A stretch of DNA of 64,000 bases from the NCBI RefSeq assembly GCF_030867095.1, contig NC_081824.1:176088933-176152932 (forward strand). The letters run 5' to 3'. Below, piece by piece: positions 1 to 11,990 of this stretch. The number at the start of each line of letters is the position of its first letter. The first letter of the stretch is position 1. Under the pieces are notes generated by a model, which was given only the letters and a program-made list of their open reading frames with translations, made no database searches and had not been told where the DNA came from. Position numbers and translations under genes: made by a program. Origin of the DNA: Alligator mississippiensis (lineage: Eukaryota; Chordata; Crocodylia; Alligatoridae).

Positions 1-1736
1 CGCTGGATGAAGTGTCGATCAGCTGCGAGGGGACTCCTCCTCCACCCCAGGTTGGTGAGATTGATCATGGGGGGCGCCCCACCCTGGATCGCTGACTGAT
101 TGCTGGTGGGGCATGTGCCCCCCCCCCCTCACTAAGGTGGCACCAGTTGTCCATGATGGCAAGGATTTCAGCACAGGCCAGGCAGAGTGTATGAGAGGTG
201 ATGAAGCTGGGCTCTGCTGTGCCTAATTGTTCATATTGTTTCCAAAATGTACCTGTCTATTCCAGATCCTTCCCAGCTAAATCTTGAGCTGTTTTTGACA
301 TTGTTTTGTGGGTGTCCTTCCACAAACTTAAGCTCAACAGGCCTTAACCTGAAGCACCTAAGCAGTCATGGTTTCACAGATCTGTTTTCCTTAAAAGGCC
401 ATCCCTCTCCTCTTTCTTTCTTTGTTGGGCTATCTCAATTTCCATCCTCTCAGAAACCAAGGTCCCTTGTCTGGTTGTCATCTCATTTCATTTTATTCTC
501 ATTGTCTCTCTCAATCCCCAAATCCAGGCCTTGTTGAATCTTACCGCTTTTTCCCACCTAGCATCTCCAAAATTCAGTTTCCCCTCCCTGTCCAGACCAT
601 CATTGCTTTAGAACGGTCACGAGGGCCTGAATGTTTTGATTACAATCCCTTTCAAACCTATTCAAAATGTTACACCAAAATAACTTTCCTGGCTTGTCCT
701 TTTGAGTAAGCCACCCACCACAGCATTGCAAATCATGTAAAACTGGCCCCCTCTTCCCCATAATAAATACAAGCCTCTTGCCTTTGTAATCAAAGCCCTG
801 AAAAACTTAACTCCATCCAACCTGGTTGCTCTTTTAACTTACCACAGTATCAACCACCACTTTCACTCTGCCAGTGCTCCCACCTTCATTGCTTAATGGT
901 TAACTTTTCCCACAAACACCTCCATGTTTCCTTCCATATCTCTATGCACATCTGGGAAAATAAATAAAATCGACTTAGCCACAGCCTTATTTTCCTTAAA
1001 ACGCCTCTGCATGTTGCCTACTACAAAATTTTGCCAGGTTATAATAGTGAGCTGTTTAGTTTCACAACAGTATGCTGATTTCCAATTCCCAGCCTGTCAA
1101 ATTCTTCTCCACTCCCCCTCCCAATACACTGCCATGTGTTTTTGTTGTATCCACTGATCAGGTCCTGTAGTAACCCACCTTGTAAGCTCTTTAGGGCAGG
1201 GATTGTTCTTCAATGCTTCTCCGCAGTGACAGGCAGAATAGGGCCCCAATCCTGACCTAAGACCTTTAGGTGCATTAGCCTGTCAAAATGAGAAATGACA
1301 AATAAGGGAGCAGTGACCAAAGCTGGAAAAAATGGGATCCCCATCCAGGAGTTTGTTTTCAGATGCTCCTGTTGCATTTGGCTTGCCCTGTAAATTAGTG
1401 TGGCAACCCCTTGTAAAGCTCTGACTCAGGTCTAGTGCTCCAATTTTGCATCCATCTCATTTTGTTGTATCAAAGAGCAACACAGTAGTGGACACTTTGC
1501 TGGACCTTTTTTCAGAGTAAGGTCATCCCTGTTCCTACATCCTTTTGAATTAGAGGCCAGATGCCAAGCTAGGGCTGGATCTTTTTGGCCAGCCAAGATA
1601 CCTCAATGCAGAATCTGGAAGAAGGACAAAAGTGTCTTTATGCTACCTTTCCAGGTCCCTGATCTTGGAGCATCAGGGTTCCTGGCTGCCACTGATGCAT
1701 TTGACCAGTCTAGCACCCAGGAACATTTAAAATGAT
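1..1736. other. Non-coding flank with old repeat remnants
   Basis: No exon or intact repeat is recognisable here. The short frames in the first kilobase are T/C-rich and have no family features. Around 1175-1215 the text ctctttagggcaggga resembles the 3' part of an old amniote LINE/SINE repeat. A GC-rich patch at about 50-150 containing ggtggggcatgtgcccc also occurs in the element at 1737-3020, so it may be a fragment of that family. No function is assigned. Confidence 0.5.
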
Positions 1737-3020
1737 CGGGGATCCTGGTTTTCTCTGTTTAAAAATCTAAAATTCTCTGATAAAAATTCCAAATTCTCTG
1801 CTTAAAACCACCCAAATCTGCATTTTTCTGCAATTAAAATGAAATGCCACTATATATATAAAGGTATCATTTGAACACAATGTGTTATTGATATATTTAC
1901 AATTTTAAAGCAATTTGGAAGCCTACCAGTGCCTCAATCATTATAATAAAATACATTTTAAATACCTATACATTTTGGCATTTGATTTTGGTTTTTTGAT
2001 CATGGAAAGTCAGAGTTCTCCCTGCCTCCTTTGCTCACCAGGATGCAGGTCCAGCTGCATCTGTCATTCCCCCATCCCCCCACTCCCCCACAGCTGTTTT
2101 GTGGTGCTGAGCAGCCCTGATAAGTCAGTGCCCTGCCCCTGCCCAGGGCATTGCCCCTCACTCCCAACCCGATTCCCCCCACCCCTCCCCACCCCCAGTG
2201 TTTGGGGAAGGGGGAGGTGTGGGCACAGATGATGTGTGGGCAGGGAGGGGGGCACTGGTGATGCATGCAGGGGCGGTGGGGCAGGGGGCATGTACTCCCC
2301 AGATTTCTTCACCAACAACACAGTGTGAGGCTGCAGCCTGGCCAGACCAGCTCCGAGCAGGAGCCACCTCCATGGCTCAGTGGGCAGGACCTGGTGTGGG
2401 ATGGAGCACCACACTGCCATGCCCATCAATGTGAGGTGCCCTTCTGCCCACCCAGCAGCAGCGGGAGTCAAAACTCTATGCTGCTGTTTCCACCGCCACT
2501 ATACCTCACCTTGGTGGCCATGTCGGTGCGATGCCCCCTCCTGCACTGGGTCCAACTCTCTGGGTTGTGGAGGCAGCTTCTGCCCAGAGCTGGTCCAGCC
2601 AGGCTGTAACCTTGCACCCTGCTGTGAGTGCAGAAATCTGGTGGGGCATGTGCCCCCAACATTTTCTCTGATGTATTACCTATGCCCCCCCAAGCCACCC
2701 CAAAGCATTGTCTGTGCACCCCCTCCCATCCCCTCCATGCATCGCCTATGCCCCCCTGTCCCCATAGACTTACCTGGAGGGAGCTGTAGGAGCTGCTCTA
2801 TACCACACTGCCTGGTTGCCACATGCATGGGTGTGCACACATATGCATGTAGTGCTTCCTGCCTGCTGTGTCCCATTCCCCCAGCCCCAGGCAGCCCCTT
2901 GCAAGCTGGAACTCTGCCCCCTGGTTTTTCTCCTTTAAAGGATTCCTTTTTAGGAGAAGGATTTTCTTTAAAGGAGAAAATCCCCATTTTTCCATGGCAA
3001 ACAGAAAACCCAGAGCTCTG
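1737..3020. mobile_element. Probable non-autonomous DNA transposon with GC-rich interior
   Basis: The ends look like imperfect inverted repeats. The left end reads cggggatcctggttttctc. The right end reads aaaacccagagctctg, which is similar in reverse complement. The flanking octamers aaaatgat and attatcat agree at 5 of 8 positions, which would fit an old hAT target duplication. The interior is A/T-rich for about 300 bp and then strongly GC-rich. It repeats ggtggggcatgtgcccc-like and atgcccccc-like phrases. The frames inside are low-complexity and on both strands, so they are not taken as genes. The family assignment is an inference. Confidence 0.4.
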
Positions 3021-4555
3021 ATTATCATCTACCTGACTCCTACTCATCTCTTTCTACTCCACAGGGGTTAAGGACCCGCTCTCCTTTTTAATGGTCTTGA
3101 TGTTCCACTATTCAAACTATCCATTCTGCAATTCTACTATCATGTCTCTCTTCTATTTTACAGCCCTGCACTGTTTTAAACTTTAGCCAAAAACCTTAAT
3201 TCAGGTGTAGTAATATTAATTCAGGTGTAGAAATGATTGACAATGAAGTATTAGAGGCACCATCAAGATGCTCAAGAAGACTAGATTTTGTTTTAAATAT
3301 ATGAATAAGAGATGTACATTTCACTGTAATGACTACAGGATTAATAAAACAATATCTTTTAACTATTTTGACTACCTTTTGCCTAGTTTGTTGTGTTTTA
3401 TTAACTTAATATATAATCTAGCAAATCGGTGGTTTTTGCTTTGATTTTAAGCTGAATAGCATAGTGCTAGGCCCCTAGCACCACACTGTCTCCACCCCCA
3501 CTTTTCAAAATCCTAGCTCTTCCTATGTATGGCAACAGCTGGAAGTCACTGCTGCCCCTGTGTGGCAGCTGCATTGGGTTCCTGGCTGCGTGGTTACACC
3601 TTTGAAGGATTGGACCCATAACCCAACACTTTCTTCTGTAGTTGGGCCTTCTCTGGCACTGCGAAGGTGTGGCTTTCCATCCCAAAATAAATTACAATGA
3701 AGTTACTTGCTCCAGCAGTTTGCTTACTGTATTTCATGCAGTCGTGCAGTGTTACAGAGATAGACATCAGTGCTTAGCTTACGCATTGTCTCAACAGCTG
3801 TACAGGGAGACTGCTGTACAGACAAGTTTAATAATTGATTGCTATTTCCCTGAGACAATGCACCCTAGGTATCTCAAGGAGCCATTGTATTCTGTCTACC
3901 AGGAGTGGGAAAGGCACAAAGCAAAGAAAAAGGAAGGAAAAACTGAGCTCTATCAACTCCACCCCACCTGTAATGGCAGAGGTTGATCTTGTGAGATATG
4001 TTCTCCTGCTCCTCACAGATGCTGGATGGGGGAAGGGCTGAAATACCTGAGTGTCCACAGATAGCACAAGGCTCTCTGTGACTAGATGCAAGTGACTGAC
4101 CTTCCCTTCCTCTCCCCTACCTTCCCATCCCCTCTGTCACAAATAAAAAAGTTTACAGGGAGCTGTTCCCTACCTGAATGCATTAACCCACTAGCTGAAA
4201 AGGACTTCTCAGAATTGCATTATATTTATTGTCTTGTGTATTTAGAATTACATTTTGATATGATGGCAGTACACGGAGAGAAACTGGAAATCAGTGAGAA
4301 GAAAAATATTGTTGGTGATAACAGGCCCCTGAACTCTGAATCTTCTCAGTGGCCTTAAGCCAAGTAGTAGGCCTGCAGCACAGTCTGTCCTCAGCAGCAA
4401 TAGCAAATATATTGCTGTGTGCATCCAGTACTCCCTGCTGTCAAATATTATTTACTGGCTTACCCAATTTCTGTGTCTGATGGTACGATATAAAAAAGGG
4501 AAGTCATAGCATGTGTGTGCAGGCACACACACACGTGAATCTGCATGCATGCATG

Positions 4556-4930
4556 TGGGGGAGAAGGAATGGCAGGGGGAGGTATTTGATAGAGGAGGTC
4601 AAACAATGATCTGGAGGGAAAGAAGAAATAGGACTCTGGGTGAGATAGATAGGAGGTCTTGTGTGCAAGAGGAATGGGGGTGTGGAAGACGGATATCTGC
4701 ATACTGTGGAAGGGGGATTTGACAAAGGAGAGAAGGACATGAAACAAAGCACCTGTATGTGGAAAGTGGAGGAAAGAGAGATGAGGGGAAGGGAAAAGCA
4801 TGAGTAGCTATAGAAGTAGGGGTGCATGGGTGGTGAGGAAGACCATGCATCTACATTGAGGAAAGAAAGTGTATCTGAGGAAAAAGTAAAGAAAAAATTA
4901 GATGTAATTGCAGAGAAGGTGGGGAGATAC
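4556..4930. repeat. Purine-rich (+ strand) low-complexity stretch
   Basis: For about 370 bases the + strand is dominated by A and G, in runs such as ggagaaggaatggcagggg and ggaaagagagatgagggg. It is directly preceded by a short CA/TGCA-rich patch. The serine/proline-rich minus-strand frames here are simply the complement of this bias. Such strand asymmetry is common in old simple-sequence expansions. Confidence 0.6.
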
Positions 4931-6334
4931 CCTGTCAATTTAGTTGAATCTCTGTTCAGCTAGTGCTTATGGTGTGACTTTTGAAATCATTCTAAGTGCA
5001 CAAGCAGTCTTAGGATGCATATTACCAGTTCTCTATTTCACTGTATTTTAATATAAAATGGAGTGACAAAAGCAGAGGTCACACAGAAAAACACATGAGT
5101 TGGAACATCACATGTTAATGATGCAGAGATACAGAGGTAACCATCTGGGAAGGCTACTGATAGGTATTATGATTAGATCTGTTTTGCAGAGTCTAATACA
5201 GACACATAACTAGTCCCTGATCTTATAGACCCTTAGTTACATGCATAAATTACTCCTGTTCACATGAGTTCACCCGTTAATAGTCTGACAGTGGGATTAC
5301 TCCCATGAGCCAAGATAAGAATGTATATGGTTTTTTCAGTATCAGGGCTTTTAATAAATAGTTTTCTGTGTGTGCTGTGCTATGACTTCAGGCTGCTGAC
5401 ACAACATTTACTTCACCCTTTGTCTGAGATGACTAACCTGCTGCATAAGTTGAAATACCTGTTTACCACGGCTTTTCTGGTTGGTGTGGGCTGAGTAAGA
5501 GAGGGAAGCTCTTAATATGCAAGAGCTGGAAGGTTTGTAGTAGACGTTTTGTCTGCTCAAATGCATTTGTAAAATGTGTTTCCTCATAAATTGTGGATTG
5601 CTCTGGAGCATTGTTGACAAGCACATTTTACAAATGTAAGTAATAACTAAGGATCTGGGCAGTTAATTTACTTTTACAGATAAACGGGGTTCTTTCAGGC
5701 CCATTATCAAATTGATCAACTGAGCAAGGAAGGAACTCTTGACCTAGAGGAGAAGGGTTAACAGTGGACATTCCTTTTTGACTGGACTAGTCTCTGTAAG
5801 AGAATCAGATCATCAGGAATTCACATTTTCCAAGTTTCCAAAGCGTCTGTGGACCAGTTCCTCAATGTGTCAAAGTTGTCTTAGCCAAATGAAACCAATG
5901 ATGCTATCATAGTTTATACTAGCTAAGTGTCTGCCCCTGTAATTATTAGTCAGTGTTGGGTGTCATAAGAAAACAATGCAGGCTGGAGTTCATTTCACAT
6001 CCAGTCTGGATGTCGTTTTTCTGTCAGATTTTTTAACTAAACAGCTGTCTGGGATACAGTTTGTTTTTAAAAACTGTGTTGGAAGACAGTCTCTGCAGTT
6101 CTGAACAACAGCAAATGCATGTGGTAGTTTTCGTAGCTCCAGAACATCTGCATCTTTTGACAGTCCTGGGAGATGCATGTATGATTCCATACTTGGCTTG
6201 GAAAGATTAGAACCATTTTGAGTTTGCCCAGTGCTGATATTTAACATTTGTCTAGCAGGCTTTAAATAGAAAAAAATAAACAAACAAACCCATCATTGGG
6301 AAATGTTAATTCATTCCTTTTGTCAACCCACAGC

Positions 6335-6425
6335 CAGGAAGAGAAAAATAATCAGTATTGTCCTCACATTACAGGTGGGGTTAATAAGGCACCAGGGCTA
6401 AGTAAAGACAGTCAAAAAGCCCAAG
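6335..6425 (-). mobile_element. MIR-like SINE remnant (degenerate)
   Basis: The phrase tgtcctcacattacaggtgg, followed by aataaggcaccagggctaag and then cccaaggctgagtc, matches the order of the reverse-complemented MIR core. That core reads roughly cattttacagatgagg, gaggcacagag, cccaaggtcac. It is short and diverged, so the call is tentative. Confidence 0.3.
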
Positions 6426-7662
6426 GCTGAGTCAATTCAATCTTTGCAGGCTAGTCTAAGCTGGATAGAGTGAACCAATAAGCAAGTGAACAGACATTCA
6501 TTTTTGATTTTGGAAATGCAGCCACGTGCCTGCAGTGGCCCAGACCAGAAGCCTGGGGTGGGGGCGCTAGGGTATGCCTCCTTGTTCAGCTGGAGCAGAT
6601 AGCATGGGCCAAGGCTAGCCCACACACCCTGTGAGGGGGGATTTGCAGGGGAGGTACAAAGCATAGTGGGATGCTGAAGGACTATGAGTTAACTTGAATC
6701 TGGAAGGGATTTGGGACAGAAGTTCAATAAACCAATTAAACCTAAACCAATTAAGTCTGATACTACATCCATCCAGATTTATCTTATACCGTTTTGGGCC
6801 ATTTTGATAGTGATTTATGTATACTGAACTAGTGTTGTGTTACAGATTTGAGCTGGTTTCCAATCACTTATACTAATTTATGTGTCATTTCTGTCCCTAG
6901 CCCAGAAGCTTAAGTGATGAGCCCCGAGGGGTACAGGTAGGACAGGGGCAGAACTAGGGTTGATTGTCCCGATTCCCAGTCCTGTGCTCCAATGCGCCTG
7001 AAAGGACCTTTTGGAAAACAAAGAATGTGACTATATATTGTAAGCCAGCACTATGCCTAGACACCTGAGATAGCTCTACACATGCTAGCTTTGGAGTCAG
7101 AAGCAGTCTAGCCCAGAAGCAGCATTAATTAGCCCTAGTGCAGCATTGTAGCATTGTGGCTGTACTGCTTTCAGTCCTGGAGCTTGGATGTGCAGACTCG
7201 GAGCTATTTATATGTCTTAGCATAGTGCTGCATTACAACCCATAGATTTATCCAAAGGATTCTGAAAACACCATTGACCACTTCACCCAGCTAACTGGCC
7301 CAGTGTCCACTTTTTGTGATGGTTTATATGGGCTTGGATATGTGAAGCAATGGGACTCCAAATCATGGGCATAGTTTTTATTCTTTCACTGCCTCATGTG
7401 ACATTAATTTTAAAGAACTGGAGGATTTTAAAGGCACTCCTGAAATGGAATAATAATACCCATCTCAGAGGGGATTATGAGGCTTCAGCTGTCCCTGTTT
7501 GTGAAATACATTGAGCTATTTGGATGGAAGGTGCTACTCAGTGCTGGGTCTTTGCATAAAGCAAATAAGGACAACAGAACAGGGAAACAGCTGCTTGTTT
7601 CAGCATTGACAGCACTCATTAATGCTTGCCAAACACTTTGGAGTTTGAAATACTGTTTAAAC

Positions 7663-8499
7663 CAGTGATTCTCAATCAGGGTGCCAGGGCACTTTGGGGT
7701 GCCACGAGATCCTTTGAAGGTGTGAGGAGATAAACAGAAAAGGGAAGTGATTCTTCCCCTCTATTCAGCACTGATGAGGCCACATCTGGAGTGCTGTGTT
7801 CAGTTTTGGGCTCACCACTACAGAAAGGATGCAGCCAAATTGGAAAGGGTACAGCAGAGGGCAACAACAATGGTGAGGAGATTGGGGGACATGATTTATA
7901 AGGAAAGACTGAGAGAACTGGGCTTATTTAGCCTAGAGAAGAGGAGACTGAGAGGGGATTTAATAGTAAGTAGCCTCCAACTGCCTGAAGGGGGCCTTGA
8001 AAGAGGATGGAGCTGAACTGTTCTCAGTGGTGGCAGATAACAAAACAAAATGCTGGTCTCAAGTTGCAGCAAGGGAAGTTTAGATTAGATATTAGGAAGA
8101 ATTTTCTCACTAGGAGGGTAGTGAAACACTGGGACAGCTTACCCAGAGAGGTGGTGGAAGCTCCATCCTTGGAGGTTTTTAAGACCTGGATAGACAGAGC
8201 TTTGGCTGGGATAATCTAGTTAGGGATGGTCCTGCCTGGAGCAGGGGTTTAGACTAGATGACCTCCTGAGGTCCCTTCCAACCCTAATTTTCTATGAATC
8301 TATGAAAAGCACAAGCTCAGTCTTACTCCTGACTGGCCGATCCTCAACCTCCATTGCCTGGCTCTTCTGCAAGGAGATAAACACTGCTATGCATAAATTA
8401 GTTTTTGATATGGGATGCTACTCAATTCACACAAGTTATGGATGGGTGTCTTGAGTCCAGTGAGGAGTGCCTTGAGTCCAAAAAGGTTGAAAACCACTG
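7663..8499. mobile_element. hAT-type non-autonomous transposon split by a CR1
   Basis: The terminal inverted repeats are cagtgattctcaatc on the left and ggttgaaaaccactg on the right. They are flanked by the octamers gtttaaac and gttaaaat (6 of 8 identical), typical of hAT. Next to the ends it carries gtgccttgagtcc and gagatccttt, phrases shared with the uninterrupted relative at 16064-16355. A CR1 fragment at about 7737-8306 lies inside it, so the hAT inserted first. Confidence 0.75.
7737..8306 (+). mobile_element. CR1 LINE, 3' fragment (+ strand)
   Basis: The + strand encodes the end of a CR1 ORF2. [27 protein letters not shown] and [15 protein letters not shown] lie in one frame (from 7747). 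KNFLTRRVVKHWDSLPREVV through to the terminal WIDRALAGII lies in another (8007-8219), so at least one frameshift separates them. The 3' end has ccttccaaccctaa and the tctatgaatctatga terminal repeat of CR1. It is 5'-truncated, as most CR1 copies are. The insert is flanked by 12-bp direct repeats, with extra sequence on the 3' side (see findings). Confidence 0.85.
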
Positions 8500-8507
8500 G
8501 TTAAAAT

Positions 8508-10182
8508 ACTACATGTTATCAGGTGCCAGTTAATGGGACTAGATGGTAGAAGAAGGCAGGAAACTGCTCACCATGTCAGCAAGCAATAGTCATGACTGCC
8601 TTTAGGTACTTGTTGGGATAAAAACAGATGAACATTTGAAATAGTTCTGATTGATTCAAGTTAAATCCTGCAAGTGGGATATCCCTTTACACAGGTAGCT
8701 TGTTTCTGTAATGAAGGGCAGTGTACTTGAATTAGCCACAACTGTCTCAGGAAAAAGTATTACTTCGCATATTTCACAGATACTTAAAGTAGGCAGTGGG
8801 CTTATCTGTAAGATACCAGGATAAAAGACTTTTTCCCATACAAATCTGACTCTCTGTTTTTATTGTGAGTGAGACCTGACCAGCAATCATAATGGGTTTA
8901 CCACCAGACTGGAAATCTGCTGCCTTAACATTCATGGTCAGTCCAAGCTAATCTGCAAGCCTTGGACTCTATGTTGCAATCTTTTGTACACCTACCAGAA
9001 CTTCATTCCATAGGTGCAGTGGTAAAGTTTGGCTCTTATGTTGCGTAACGATTAAGGCCCTAAAGTTACTGTGGGTTTCAACACATTGCATCCAGGCTCA
9101 TGACATGATGATGTAAGCTTTGCATATAATAGGATTTGGATCATACAGCCAGCACTACTAATGGGGTAACCTTTCTATACATCTCACATCCTGGAACACA
9201 CACACATGCACATTTAGAAGCACTGGAACTTCTCCAAAGTAATGCAGCCTGTTGCCACCTGCTCGTTTTCATATTATCAGTGAAACATGAACTTTTCAAA
9301 GTTAATGGCAGTTCCAAGGTCATTTGTCTTTTGCATCTAACCCTGTGTGATGACTCACTTTCTACTCCATTTACCGCTGATGAGAATCTATCATTTTTAG
9401 GATTTTATTCTCTCTGTGGAGCTTTCTGGGAGCTGGACCCTGTGTAATTGATTTTATTAGGACAATAAATTAAAAATGAAGGACCATGTCATCCTTTTTC
9501 AGCAATGTTTCTTGCAGAGATGACAGTGCAGTAATTTACAAGCATACAGCAAATTCCTCAATGTGCTGTGCTGGGAGGATGGAACAATAATAGCGGTACT
9601 AATACATTCAGCCAGTGATGTAGCATGGAAGCTTTACCAATGCCTTAAATCAGCATCGAGTGATAGATTTTGGATAGCCATTTTTGGGCCTCAGAGCTCA
9701 CACTGAAATAACAGCCTTTTGATAGGGCTAGCTACCCTGTGCAGTGCACTACTGGAAAAAAAAAACTTGTCCTAATATAACAGATTTAAGGAAGACAGGA
9801 TTCTCTCCACTGGATCAAACCATTAGATTATCAATTTTTTAATCTGAACTTGTATAATGGTCAATTTCTGTTAGATAAAGCAAAAAAATAATCCAACAAA
9901 AAGCTGCTAACAATCGAGAATTCACCTTAAAATTATTGGGGGTGGGGGGTTGCACATGGGTAGGAAATATTCCTTCCTGATGACTGGTATTCAGCTTCTA
10001 CACTGAAGCATGAGATTCAATTACTGTTACTTCTATTTCTACAATTGCAGAATGTTTAGATAATAATATTATGCAGCCCTTTTTTATTTGAATACTGGGA
10101 TACCTCTAATTACCTGGTGTTGAAGCAGCAGTATGCCTGTGGTGCCTGCAATAAGTGACTCAAAGCATTTTAAAGATTTTAA
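8508..10182. other. Intergenic sequence
   Basis: No gene is supported. It holds one member of a dispersed repeat (8728-8862, listed separately), an A-run at about 9757-9766 and A/T-rich unique-looking DNA. The short frame at 9136-9447 shows no domain or splice context. Confidence 0.5.
8728..8862 (+). repeat. Dispersed repeat, related to 47347-47552
   Basis: The phrases tttcacagatacttaaagta, aggataaaagactttttccc and caaatctgactctctgtttt parallel the two tandem units at 47347-47552 in the same order. A more diverged copy lies near 59934-60035. The origin is unknown; it is probably part of an old DNA-transposon family with AAACAGAT-type ends. Confidence 0.5.
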
Positions 10183-10630
10183 CAAGAGGAGCCTCATAAT
10201 GCTTTGTAAGGTAGATGAATGTTGTTTATTTCCTCATTGGTACAGTTGTGAAACAGATTCACAGATTCATAAGTTTCAAGACTAGAAGGAATTGTTGATG
10301 ATCTGCAGTGATATGGACCTCATCCATGTAACAGACTGTAGAACTTAATCCTTGGTGCTGTAATACCTGCATCAATCCAATAGTTTAAGGCTGAACAAAA
10401 GAATATTTTTAGAAAGACATCTAATCTTGATTTCACTGTTTCAAGTAATGGAGAATCCTTTGTAACTTGCACCCTTGTAACTTGTTTCCATGATTAATTG
10501 TCCACATTTAAAAAATTGAGAAAAATAATTAGCCTGCCCAAGGTCATACTGTAAATCACTACTAGAGCTGAGAACAGAACCCAGACATCCTGACTTCTAG
10601 TACCGTTCTTTAACTACAAGAATATTAACT
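10183..10630 (-). mobile_element. MIR SINE (minus), interrupted by a CR1
   Basis: The left part (10183-10254) has gcctcataatgctttgtaag and tttcctcattggtacagttg. The right part (about 10513-10630) has gcctgcccaaggtcatactg, then gctgagaacagaacccagac. These are consecutive pieces of the reverse-complemented MIR core. The DNA between them is a CR1 3' end, so the MIR is older. Confidence 0.6.
10255..10512 (-). mobile_element. CR1 LINE 3' end (minus), old
   Basis: Starts with the reverse-complement CR1 terminus (cacagattcataag). It continues through gactagaaggaattgttgat, agaaagacatctaatcttga and gtaatggagaatccttt. This is the characteristic 3' untranslated and ORF2-terminal sequence of reptilian CR1. 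Diverged and short, with no coding capacity left. Confidence 0.7.
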
Positions 10631-10639
10631 ACAAGTCAC

Positions 10640-11009
10640 ACACCCCTTCTGGACTACACTGGGAGCATTAGTTCCCAAAGCAGGTAACAATCTCTCTTCT
10701 CCCTTCCTATTCATCCTCAGCAGCACATCCCCTCCCATTCACCTTTTCCTGCCTGCTCTCCACTGCCCCTGGTTGATTGGGGAGGGAAGGGGCCTCCAGA
10801 ACTACTCCTGACCTGCTCCAGCTGGGCTTAGCTGGGGACAGTGATGGCAATGGAAGGTGGGTTTCCCTCCCTGCACTTGCTCCTGGGCTAACAGGGAATA
10901 CCTAGGGGGACCCAGCAGAGAGAAGGAACCCTCCTGCTCCCACAATTTCTGCTGCTAATCCTGACTGGAGCAGAGTAGGAGCAGTTCTGGAGCCCACTCC
11001 CTGCCCCAG
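10640..11009. other. GC-moderate intergenic sequence
   Basis: No gene seen. It contains two similar phrases, gactggagcagagtaggagc and gggctaacaggga-type text, that suggest repeat-derived DNA running into the LINE remnant downstream. Confidence 0.35.
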
Positions 11010-11990
11010 ATCAGTCAGGGATTGAAGAGACAGTAGCAGCAGTGGATGGGAGGGAAGGGGAGTGGAAGGGAAGGGGAGGGAGGAGAGGTGCTACTGAGGC
11101 TGGAGCAAAGGAAGTGGATGTCAAGAGTGAGGGGTGGGATTCTTACCTGATTTGGAGACTTAAAAACAGTTCTCACTTCTGTTCCCATGGCACAGTCTGC
11201 CCATTCCAGTGGGAGGGGGTCCCCAGCCCTCCGGAGGAAGTCATGGGGCCACTGCCTCAGCAGACCCCAAGGCACTCCCCAGCCCACAATCTTAGCCAGC
11301 TGGAGAATATCAAGCCAGTCCACCTCTATACAGCCCACCATTGTCAGCTCTCCATGTTCATGCTCCTCACAATCCACCATCCCATCCTCATGTCCTGCCT
11401 CAACAACAAGTGGCGGGACACCCTAGACAAGAGTGGGGGTGAGAGTCCCCAGTGGACAAGTTGGAATTCAACTCTGATCCCATGGGCCACCAGGGACCTC
11501 AGTTGGTAGCTTTGCCGTGGAGCCATCACCCAGGCATGTATCTGGCATGCTTCATGGACATCCCCAAGACCTGCCCATTTGCCAACAGAGAGAGACCCTG
11601 GCACATGTATACCTCAAGTGTATCAGACTGGAGCTTCCCTTTCACCTCCTCCAGAACCTCCTGCTGAGGTTCTGGGCACACTTTTCCCCACACCTTTTCT
11701 TTTATGCACTCCCTGTCCATGGCCCCACCAAGTCCCAGTAGCTCCTGGTCAACCTCCTCCTAGCTCTGGCCAAGTTGGTCATCTACAAGACCAGGAAGGA
11801 AGCTCTGGCGAGGAAGAACCCAGGCAAGGGTGGAGCTGTCTTGCTGTCGCTCCTCTGCTCATGCCTCTAGACAGTTTCACCGGTCAGCGTCCACAGGCTC
11901 CCTCAGATCTTTCAGGGGGAAGTGGGTGCTGGCCAATGTGCTCTGCTCGGTGTTCCCTTCTGGATCCCTCATTTTGAACCTGTAACCTTC
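11010..11990 (+). mobile_element. LINE ORF2 C-terminal remnant (L1/Tx1-like)
   Basis: The + strand encodes fragments resembling the C-terminus of a Tx1/L1-type LINE reverse transcriptase polyprotein. HHCQLSMFMLLTIHHPILMS and NNKWRDTLDKSGGESPQWTS lie in one frame (11042-11509). PGMYLACFMDIPKTCPF lies in the next. RETLAHVYLKCIRLELPFHL with LLLRFWAHFSPHLFFYALPV lies in a third (from 11579). The Cys/His spacing around CPF and RETLAHVYLKC resembles the C-terminal zinc-finger-like segment of these LINEs. At least two frame changes and several stops show it is dead. The clade assignment is from memory of related reptilian sequences and is not certain. Confidence 0.5.

Larger units (their letters stand above)
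3021..7654. other. Intergenic sequence without recognisable genes
   Basis: Mostly unique-looking A/T-rich sequence. Small features are a 14-bp direct repeat (taattcaggtgtag) at about 3200-3231, a TG/TGCA-rich patch at 4512-4556, a purine-rich stretch and one MIR-like remnant (the last two listed separately). No exon could be supported on either strand. Confidence 0.5.
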
